Below, in pieces: positions 1 through 6,700 of a stretch of 13,627 bases of DNA; the first letter of the stretch is position 1; the number at the start of each line of letters is the position of its first letter. Position numbers and translations under genes: made by a program. This stretch comes from JAAAOZ01 sp964496595 (GTDB lineage: Bacteria > Chloroflexota > Anaerolineae > B4-G1 > SLSP01): the NCBI GenBank assembly GCA_964496595.1, contig CAZCAI010000133.1:1-13627 (forward strand). Reading direction: 5' to 3'. A model generated the notes under the pieces. That model was not told the origin of the DNA, ran no database searches, and saw only the letters and a program-made list of their open reading frames with translations.

Positions 1-1920
1 TTTATCGACGCCCTGGTGGACGCTGAGCCGAACCACCTCGACGCCGCGTTTCGCGACACGCTCTACCAGCACACGGCGGGGCACGCACTGTTCACCACCG
101 AGCTGCTGCGCGAGCTGCAAGCGCGGGGCGATGTCCTGCGGGACGCGCAAGGGTATTGGATCGCGGGGGCAGAGATCGCATGGGACGCGCTTCCCGGGCG
201 GGTGGAAGGGGTCATTGCGGAGCGTATCGGCCAACTGCTGCCCGACTGGCAGGCGATCTTAACCGTCGCCAGCATCGAGGGCGAAGCGTTCACGGCGGAG
301 GTGGTGGCCCGCGTGCTGGATATGGATGCAGTGGAGGTGCAGCGGCGGTTGAGCGGGGCGCTCAGCCGGCATCATTACTTAGTCAGCCCGGTAGACGTGC
401 AAACCGTGGGGGAAGCTTCCTCCCCGCAGTCCCTGACACGCTATTACTTTCGACACTTGATATTTCAAAGCTATCTCTATCAGCAATTGGATGTAGTCGA
501 GCGCACCCAGTTGCATCTACAGGTGGGGCAAACCTTGGAGACACTCTACGGGGAACACGCGCCCAAAATCAGCCTGCGCCTGGCGCGGCACTTTGAGTTG
601 GGCGGCGATGAGGCTAAGGCGGTGGCTTACCTGCTCCAGGCCGGGCAACGGGCGACGCGCCTGGCGGCGACGGAGGAAGCCTTGCGTCTGCTGACCCATG
701 GCCTGACGTTGCTCCAGCACCTGGCAAAATCGCCCGCGCGCGATCAGCAAGAAATGGCGCTGCACTTAGCTTTGGGCAACGCGCTGTTGGCCCAGGGGTG
801 GGATACGGATGAACGCGCGCAAGCCTCGGCGCGGGCCTACGCCCTGGGGCAGACTGCGGGCGACCTCGGCCAAATCGCGCGGAGTTTGGTCATGATGGCC
901 GATGGCCCGCTAGGGCGCGGTCAATTGTCCCAACTCACCGCGATTGGCGAGCAATTACAGGCCCTGGCCCAACTTCCGCGCGTCGCAGCGTCCGCGCCTC
1001 TCGCCGCGCAATTAGCGCTCTATGTGGATTACGTGTGGGGGTCGCTCTATTACGCTCGGGGCGATTTGCTCGCAGCGCGCGAACACCTCACGCGCGTGGC
1101 CAGCACGCTGAACACGCCGCCGGACACCCTGGTTGAAACCCATCTCCGCGTGATCAGCCAGGTCTGGTTAATCTATACCCTGTGGCTATTGGGATATCCC
1201 GATCAGGCCCTTACCCGGAGCCAACGGACGCTGGCGGCTGTCCACGACTTAGACTACGCGATCCCTCTGCACTTCGCCCTTATCATCGGTGAGGTGGGCG
1301 TGCGCCATTTGCGCGGGGAATCGCGCGCGATGCAAACGGCGTTAGCCCAATTGACCACCCTCACGGCTGAGGCCGGCCTGGGCCTGTTTCAGCCGTGGGT
1401 GATGCTGTTCGAGGGGTGGCTCATGGCCGTTGTGCAACATGACACGGACGGGCTGCGCTTGATGCAACAGGCCATCCAGATTTGGGAGAAAGAGGCCGGC
1501 TCGCGAGGCGGCGTGCTCACGCAGTATAATCTGCTGATTGAAGGTTACCTGGCGCTGGGCCAGGCGGATGCGGCCCTGGCCGACTTGGACACTATGCTGG
1601 ATTTTATCGACACCACCGACCTCCGGGTTGCGGAGGCCGAATTTTTGCGGCTCAAGGGCGAAGCCTTACGGATGCTTGACGCGCCCGAAGAAGCGGAGGC
1701 CTGTTTCCAACGCGCTCTCACTGTGGCGCGGCAGCAAAACGCGAAGGCGTGGGAACTGCGCGCCGCGCTGAGCCTGTGCTGGCTGTATCAGGACGCCAGT
1801 CAAGCGGCGCAGTTGGCGGTGGCCCGCGCGCAGTTGGCCGAGGTATACGGGTGGTTCACCGAGGGCTTCGATACGGCGGATTTGCAGGAGGCGGCAGCGC
1901 TGCTCGATGAAGCATTTTAA
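1..1920 (+). CDS. C-terminal part of a STAND/AAA-type regulator ATPase with TPR-like repeats (5' partial)
   Basis: The frame is open from base 1 (first residues FIDALVDAEPNHLD), so the gene begins before the window; the GTG at 16 is only an internal codon. The 639 visible residues contain the end of a predicted NTPase module and the winged-helix-like segment after it (about 1-130: GHALFTTELLRELQ, LPGRVEGVIAERIGQL, ILTVASIEGEAF), then the RYYFRHLIFQSYLYQQL and LARHFELGGD..KAVAYLLQAGQRA motifs (about 145-225) common to the large ATPases attached to BTAD/LuxR-type regulators or class III adenylate cyclases. The rest is helical TPR-like repeats. The ending (AKAWELRAALSLCWLYQD...YGWFTEGFDTADLQEA) is typical of that group. 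The P-loop and any DNA-binding or cyclase domain lie outside, so the output activity cannot be decided. Likely a cytoplasmic signal-responsive regulator. It converges with the minus-strand genes to its right and ends in TAA. Confidence 0.85.
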   Translation, partial: FIDALVDAEPNHLDAAFRDTLYQHTAGHALFTTELLRELQARGDVLRDAQGYWIAGAEIAWDALPGRVEGVIAERIGQLLPDWQAILTVASIEGEAFTAEVVARVLDMDAVEVQRRLSGALSRHHYLVSPVDVQTVGEASSPQSLTRYYFRHLIFQSYLYQQLDVVERTQLHLQVGQTLETLYGEHAPKISLRLARHFELGGDEAKAVAYLLQAGQRATRLAATEEALRLLTHGLTLLQHLAKSPARDQQEMALHLALGNALLAQGWDTDERAQASARAYALGQTAGDLGQIARSLVMMADGPLGRGQLSQLTAIGEQLQALAQLPRVAASAPLAAQLALYVDYVWGSLYYARGDLLAAREHLTRVASTLNTPPDTLVETHLRVISQVWLIYTLWLLGYPDQALTRSQRTLAAVHDLDYAIPLHFALIIGEVGVRHLRGESRAMQTALAQLTTLTAEAGLGLFQPWVMLFEGWLMAVVQHDTDGLRLMQQAIQIWEKEAGSRGGVLTQYNLLIEGYLALGQADAALADLDTMLDFIDTTDLRVAEAEFLRLKGEALRMLDAPEEAEACFQRALTVARQQNAKAWELRAALSLCWLYQDASQAAQLAVARAQLAEVYGWFTEGFDTADLQEAAALLDEAF

Positions 1921-1962
1921 GCGAACCTGGGTCTCTTAGATTGTAACCGTTTAGTCTTGTTG

Positions 1963-2045
1963 AGGTGCAACGCACTTTCAGGCTTGTCGCCACGCATATA
2001 CTGCATGAGGTTGCACCTTTCCTTCAGTTCAAGTGCGTTGCACCT
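1963..2045. repeat. 15-bp perfect inverted repeat with a third 9-bp copy of its arm
   Basis: AGGTGCAACGCACTT at 1963-1977 is the exact reverse complement of AAGTGCGTTGCACCT at 2031-2045, separated by 53 bases. Inside the spacer, GTTGCACCT at 2010-2018 repeats the outer nine bases of the right arm, so the same 9-mer occurs three times, once on the plus strand and twice inverted. The arms start 43 bases after the stop of the plus-strand gene. The long spacer and absence of a T-run argue against a simple intrinsic terminator. It could be a dispersed-repeat remnant, a pair of binding sites for a dimeric protein, or the base of a long RNA hairpin. The symmetry is seen directly; the role is unknown. 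Confidence 0.7.
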
Positions 2046-2188
2046 TAGTCTGCTCAGAAAACCAAACAGATACCTTAGATTTCGCCGGGCAACGCCCCCA
2101 GATGGCCCCAAGAGCAGCGAAGGGTTGCGCGCTGGCGAGGATCACAGGACTTTTAGCATCCTACCGGGTTATTGTCAATCAAAAACCG
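2046..2188. other. Intergenic stretch with no recognised feature
   Basis: Between the inverted repeat and the structured element I see no convincing gene, promoter or strong hairpin. Short open frames here have no ribosome binding site and no recognisable sequence. A weak 5-bp inverted pair (AGGAT at 2138-2142, ATCCT at 2158-2162) is too short to call. Confidence 0.5.
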
Positions 2189-2380
2189 GGGATGGTTCAT
2201 AAATAGGTTGACACTTATCCCGGACTAAAGTCCCTTCGAGAGGCGCTAACGCGCCCGGCATCCTCCTTCGAGGATGCAATGGCCCGTCTGCGAAGGCAGA
2301 CGGTTGGCCGGGAGGCCTCTCCAGGGTACTTCAGTACCCGCTAAGTGGAAACCTAATTCCACCAGAAAATGAACCCTCCC
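2189..2380 (+). ncRNA. Candidate ORF-less HEARO/omega-RNA-like structured element
   Basis: A dense run of perfect short helices is visible: 2222-2225/2230-2233 (GGAC, loop TAAA); 2238-2244/2315-2321 (GAGAGGC with GCCTCTC), enclosing 2254-2258/2308-2312 (CCCGG with CCGGG); hairpin 2258-2265/2270-2277 (loop CTTC); hairpin 2284-2291/2296-2303 (loop GAAG); hairpin 2324-2329/2334-2339 (loop TTCA); and hairpin 2345-2350/2357-2362. The block is followed by ATGA at 2369-2372. From memory, HEARO RNAs, the omega-RNA guides of IscB/IsrB nucleases, are multi-branched, often occur without an ORF (notably in Ktedonobacter, also Chloroflexota), and sit just before ATGA or GTGA. The plus strand is chosen because that places ATGA at the 3' end. 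No iscB-like gene is in the window, so any nuclease would act in trans or be lost. Alternatives are a MITE or REP-like palindromic element. The helices are seen; the family call is inference. Confidence 0.5.
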
Positions 2381-2406
2381 AAAAGCCGGCCCTCAATCCC
2401 ACAACA

Positions 2407-2438
2407 ACCGCCGCCCCCGATCTGCTGGGGGCGGCGGT
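2407..2438 (-). terminator. Strong GC-rich hairpin, likely terminator of the minus-strand genes
   Basis: A perfect 12-bp stem pairs 2407-2418 (ACCGCCGCCCCC) with 2427-2438 around an 8-base loop. It lies 29 bases beyond the stop codon of the dockerin/cohesin gene. Read on the minus strand the hairpin is followed by TTGTTGT, a modest T-rich tail; on the plus strand it is followed by GTCTATTTGG, so some bidirectional use is possible between these convergent genes. The tail is weaker than a classical T-run. Confidence 0.7.
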
Positions 2439-2467
2439 GTCTATTTGGCTGCGGTTATGGCCAGGCG

Positions 2468-3646
2468 TTACGGGCCTTGATTGAGCAGGACGGGCAAGAA
2501 GAGGTGCGAGGTGGGGGTGAAGGGTTCGGGTGAGGGCCACGGGAAGGCTTCTCCCTCCAGGTCAAACGCGCTCTTGATTTCCAAATCAAGGTCATCCTCT
2601 AATTGCGCCCAGTCATAATCGCCGACCGGCGCGAAGGTCACCTGGGCCACAACGACCTCAGGGGTGATGCCGTTGACCCCCGCGTAATTCAGATGCGCGC
2701 TGCTGGCGTCAGGCGCGGCATAGCATGCGCCGGAGTTCATTTCCGTGATGGGCGCCTCCGCACACTGCGCGACGCTCAGGTGCGCAGCATCGTAGTTGAG
2801 TGCCAGCGACACCGCTCCCAAGCGTGGTTGATAGTCCTTGGCGATCACGTGTACGGTGCGCGTGGGATCTTGTCCCGCAGCGGGCGCGACCTCAAGGCGG
2901 AAGACGAGCGACACATCCGTATTCTGGGTGTGCGTGACGGCGGGCGCGGGCGACGGCAGACACGGCACGCCCGGCATACTGACGTCACATTGCAGGATGC
3001 GCAGCGCGTCGTTGGCATTACACAGGCCATCCACGACGACGTCACACAGCGGCAGATAAGGTTTGCCCGACGCCGGCGGGAACTCCTCATCCCCGGCGAC
3101 GAAGCCCACGCCGTAGCGCATCATCAGTAGGGCGTCGCCCACGTCGCGATAACCGTTGACGTTGACATCGCCCATCATATAGTCGTCGGCGCTGGCGATC
3201 ATCAAATCCAGGATGTACGTCTGGCCCATCGCTTCCCAGGGAACCGTGAAGGCCCGCACATCCGTACCACTGGCATCCTTGTAATAGGCTTTGCCGCCAT
3301 TGATGGTGAAGAAAAGCGTATCCTGGGCCGCCACGGCGTCCTCCGGCAACTCGGCAGTCGCCAAGTCGTCAAAGGTATTCAGGGGCACGGCCAGCGCGTA
3401 ATTGTAGTCCGTCCCCTGGATGGGCGCGATTTCCGCCGAGACGCGCCCGCCGCGCGGCAACAACGCCTTGATCGTTCCGCTCTCCAACACCTCCCCCTCG
3501 ACGGTGGCGGCGCCGTAGAACATCACATCCGGCACGGTGAGCGGTGCATTCTCCGGCGGGGTGGTCGCCGCCGGCACGATGAACAGCCCGCCCAATACCA
3601 ATCCGGTCAACAGCAAGCTTCCCAAACTTTGCATTAGATTTAACAT
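2468..3646 (-). CDS. Secreted dockerin-like/cohesin-like protein
   Basis: 392 residues, exported and probably cell-surface associated. Residues about 7-28 form a hydrophobic signal segment (LLLTGLVLGGLFIVPAA). Residues 37-150 look like an all-beta module (VMFYGAATVEGEVLESGTI). Two dockerin-like calcium loops follow: GDVNVNGYRDVGDALLMMRYG at 159-179, with D160, N162, N164, D168 and D171 in the expected spacing, and a degenerate partner at 201-216 (CDVVVDGLCNANDALR). Residues about 262-341 resemble a cohesin domain (VHVIAKDYQPRLGAVSLALNYDAAHLSV...VVVAQVTFAPV). The tail LFLPVLLNQ (382-390) is a short hydrophobic end that I associate with Chloroflexota extracellular proteins. The start is supported by GAGGAGAG six bases upstream of ATG. 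It lies 145 bases downstream of the giant gene on the same strand and is followed by a terminator, so it is probably the last gene of that unit. Binding partners are inferred; no enzymatic motif is visible. Confidence 0.85.
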   Translation of the reverse strand: MLNLMQSLGSLLLTGLVLGGLFIVPAATTPPENAPLTVPDVMFYGAATVEGEVLESGTIKALLPRGGRVSAEIAPIQGTDYNYALAVPLNTFDDLATAELPEDAVAAQDTLFFTINGGKAYYKDASGTDVRAFTVPWEAMGQTYILDLMIASADDYMMGDVNVNGYRDVGDALLMMRYGVGFVAGDEEFPPASGKPYLPLCDVVVDGLCNANDALRILQCDVSMPGVPCLPSPAPAVTHTQNTDVSLVFRLEVAPAAGQDPTRTVHVIAKDYQPRLGAVSLALNYDAAHLSVAQCAEAPITEMNSGACYAAPDASSAHLNYAGVNGITPEVVVAQVTFAPVGDYDWAQLEDDLDLEIKSAFDLEGEAFPWPSPEPFTPTSHLFLPVLLNQGP

Positions 3647-3652
3647 AGCTGT

Positions 3653-3660
3653 CTCTCCTC
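3653..3660 (-). promoter_or_regulatory. Ribosome binding site of the dockerin/cohesin gene
   Basis: The minus strand reads GAGGAGAG, then six bases, then the ATG at 3646-3644. This good Shine-Dalgarno match fixes the start of the 392-residue protein and places the hydrophobic signal segment at its very N-terminus. Confidence 0.8.
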
Positions 3661-3681
3661 AATATGAAAGCAGATGTTTAA

Positions 3682-3765
3682 AGATTCCTCGAATCTGTTT
3701 TGATAGCTCCAAGGGGATCGGCAGCTCCCCGCCAAATCTGCCAGGTCGGGGATTTGACAATCCCC
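3682..3765 (-). other. Structured inter-gene leader with competing hairpins
   Basis: In the 145-base gap between the giant gene and the dockerin/cohesin gene, the minus-strand transcript first meets a perfect 7-bp hairpin (3748-3754/3759-3765, GGGGATT with AATCCCC). It overlaps an alternative 6-bp helix (3733-3738/3751-3756, CAAATC with GATTTG), so both cannot form at once. Further on lies a perfect 6-bp hairpin with a 3-base loop (3682-3687/3691-3696, AGATTC with GAATCT), which on the minus strand is followed by TTTAAAC, 21 bases before the ribosome binding site. The hairpins could form a leaky terminator, an RNA-processing site that sets different levels for the two proteins, or a dispersed palindromic repeat. 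No convincing promoter is visible. Confidence 0.45.
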
Positions 3766-3791
3766 TCAGAGCATAGGGATAAGATGCTGGA

Positions 3792-6700
3792 CTACCGTCG
3801 CGTCCCAGCGTACGCATACGTCTGGAAGTAGATGTAGACGTCGTCCACATCCTCGATGAAGCGTTGGATGCCCTGTTGCGAATCGGAGAGGAGGGTGGAG
3901 CCGGGGATGACGAGCACCCAGCGGGTGTTCCACACCGAGCGGCCGATGAGGCGCGTGTCAATGGTCATCTCGTCGGGGCTAAAGTCCGGCGTGTAGGGAT
4001 AGGCGCGGAAGCGGGCGTAGGGTTTGCGTTCGAAGATCTGACCGTCCAGCCCGTCCATGCTCGCGATCCAGCTTGGATCGGCCATCTCGGCTTCGCCCAG
4101 GGTGTAGGGCAGCGGGAGGAGTTGCTCGGCGACGTTCCAGTAGCGCAGGCGGTTGTCGGTGTTGCGTGGTCGCAGCACGTCGTCGCCGGCGGGCAGCAGG
4201 TAGACGCGGGGCGTTTCGGCCAGGCGCGTTGTGTCATAGCCAGCGAACCACACGCCCACCGCCGCGATCTTGGTCGAGAATTGGGTGGCGTCGTAGCTGC
4301 TATCGCCCGGCCCCAGGGGTTGACCGAAGAAGTTTTGCCCTTCGATCACGCTGGTGTCGAATGGAATGACCAGCCCCGGCTCGTTAGGTTCACTGCCGTA
4401 GGGCAGCTTGGCCAGGAGGGCGACATCGTCGTTGGCGTAGACGTTGGAGACGTAATACTCGTTGAGCGCATCCTGCCATTTGGCGTCCGAGCCATCGCGC
4501 AGGCGCAGCAACTCGCGCCGCAGCGAGAAGCGGTTGGCCTCGTACTGGGGATTGTTGAAGCCCAGTTGGCCCTTGAGCACCGAGAAGTTATCGCGCATCT
4601 GAGCCATCGAGCCGGCCAATCCGCCGGAGCCGACGATAGGCTGGCCGCCCTGCAGCTCGCCCAACGAACGCTCCACCGCGATCTGACGCACGAACATCGA
4701 GCCGTTGGCCGCGTCGGTCATTGCTAAGTTGGTCTCGTAATCGTAGGCGGCGGCGGTCAGGTAGGTGTACTGTTGGGCCAGGTCGAACTGCTGGCGGTAT
4801 TTCTGCAACGCCTCAAACTGGAAGATGCGGTAGGCCATGTCGTTATAGCGCTGCTCCGAAATCTGCCCGGCCCAGCGCTTGCGCAAGCGGGTTAGTTCCG
4901 CCAACTTGCGGTAGCCACGGTACAACACTTGATCATAGTTACTCTTCGCGCGGTTATACCGGTCGGCGGCCAGGTACACATTCACCCGTAGATCGTATTC
5001 TTGACCGATGATGGACCCCATCTCGCGCCCCAGTTGTCGCAATTCATAATCCGTCGAGGTTGCGAAGAGGGCTGAACTTAACTCACCGGCCACGACGCCC
5101 TTAGCGTATTGCATCGGGGCTATGGAGAAATCCAACCCACTAGCGATCTGATCCAAGACAAATGCAGGGATACTACCGGCCAGTTTAATCGTACACTTGG
5201 CCGGGTCACCCACACTTACAGCCAAGCCAACGTTTTGAGGTGGACATTCTTTTACAGTATCAGCAAAGAATTTGAAAAAGCTAGAAATGTAATTGAGCAC
5301 CTTCATCGTCGTCTGAACGGAGAAGATAGCATTATCTATCGCCGTCATCGAGGCGCCATACTCCGAATTCAGGTCGCCTTGATGCTCCAGTACCTCGTAG
5401 CGGTCTCTGATCTTCTTGGCCACACCTTCCACACTTCCGGCATGCCCCTCATATTGGGCGACCGCATACTCATATTCCATGCGCGCCTGGTAGAGCGCTT
5501 GCAGGGCATTCTGAATCTCGCCGGGGGCCGCGCGCCGGCTATCCTCCGGCCAGGAGACGGGTTTGAAGCGCCCATAGCCGGCATCCAGCCCGGTTCCGAC
5601 CCGGTACTCGATATCCAGGGTCTCAGCTTCGTACGTCACGATACCCTGGTCGCCGTTGGGGCAGACGAACTCGCTGGCGACGGTCCCTGATTCGATCGCG
5701 TCCACATAGAAGCCCAGGCAATCCATCGGCTTGTACTCGACGATGTGTGTGGTAGTTTCCGCCGCGCAGTCCTCCGGGCTATTCGTCTCGGCGCACCGCT
5801 TCTGGAAGTCGGTCAACTCGGTGCGATCCACCAGATCGTAGTTGTAGATGTCGGGGCCGGCGTAGTCCTCCGGGTAGGTACCGTTGACGCCGATGTCGGC
5901 GTCGTAGGGGTAGCCGAACAGCTCGATCAGCTCGTTGATGATGGCCGTATCCTGCTCGGTGATCATGGTCACGAAGTCGCGCTGCTGCGCCTCGGATTGG
6001 CGCTCGGCCAGCTTCATCTCGTTGGCGTAGTCGAAGAGGACCTGGGCGTTGTCCAGGCTGCCGAGGGCGCGATCATACACCTGCTCGAAGTGCGTCTGAT
6101 CGCCGCCCGGCGTGCTGTTCGCCAGCGCCGGATTCAAATCGAAGAGCACCGCGCCCTGGGCCAGGCCCAAGGGGTTCAGGTTGTTATCGGCCTTATCCAA
6201 TTGATCCTGGATGTTGGCATATTGGTTGACAATCTCGCCTAAGTCGGAGACGGTGGTGCGGTCGATCTTGCGCACGTCGGTGTAGCGCTCCTCGATGGGC
6301 GGCAAAATGGCGTTGCCCACCACCCAATCGAAGTAGGCGCCCTGACCGGACCGCTTGGCCCAATCAGCCACACCCCACGCCCGCTGCTGGCCGTCGGAAT
6401 CGTCCACGTGCGGGTCGGTGTATAACTCCGTGTCGGGATCGGCGAATTGCTTGCGGTAGGTGAGATCGACGACGTCGGCGCCGGCCCGCGCTTTGTTGAC
6501 CGCCGCGCTGGCGAAGCGTCGCTCGTCGTAGTAGTCGGCCACCAGGGGCGCGCCGCCCACCGCAATCGGCTCGGCGCGGGGAATCCAGGTATAGCTGGGG
6601 TGGCGCAGCAGCTCGTAGTAGGTCTTGATGGCGGTGAGATAGTGGCCCCAGGCGTCGCCGTGCCCCTGCGGATACATCAGGGCCGCGTCGGCCTCATTCA

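Noticed and set aside
16..18. GTG as start of the plus-strand regulator gene
   Set aside because: The frame is open to base 1, and the protein begins in the middle of a known type of ATPase region, so the true start is outside the window.
1963..2045. Inverted repeat as the regulator gene's intrinsic terminator
   Set aside because: The 53-base spacer is too long and there is no T-run after the right arm.
2208..2213. TTGACA as a -35 promoter box
   Set aside because: No -10-like sequence lies about 17 bases downstream; the spot is inside the structured element.
3864..4727. Open frame of 287 codons on the plus strand opposite the giant gene's C-terminal part
   Set aside because: Antisense shadow of a well-supported coding frame, with no domain and no ribosome binding site noticed.
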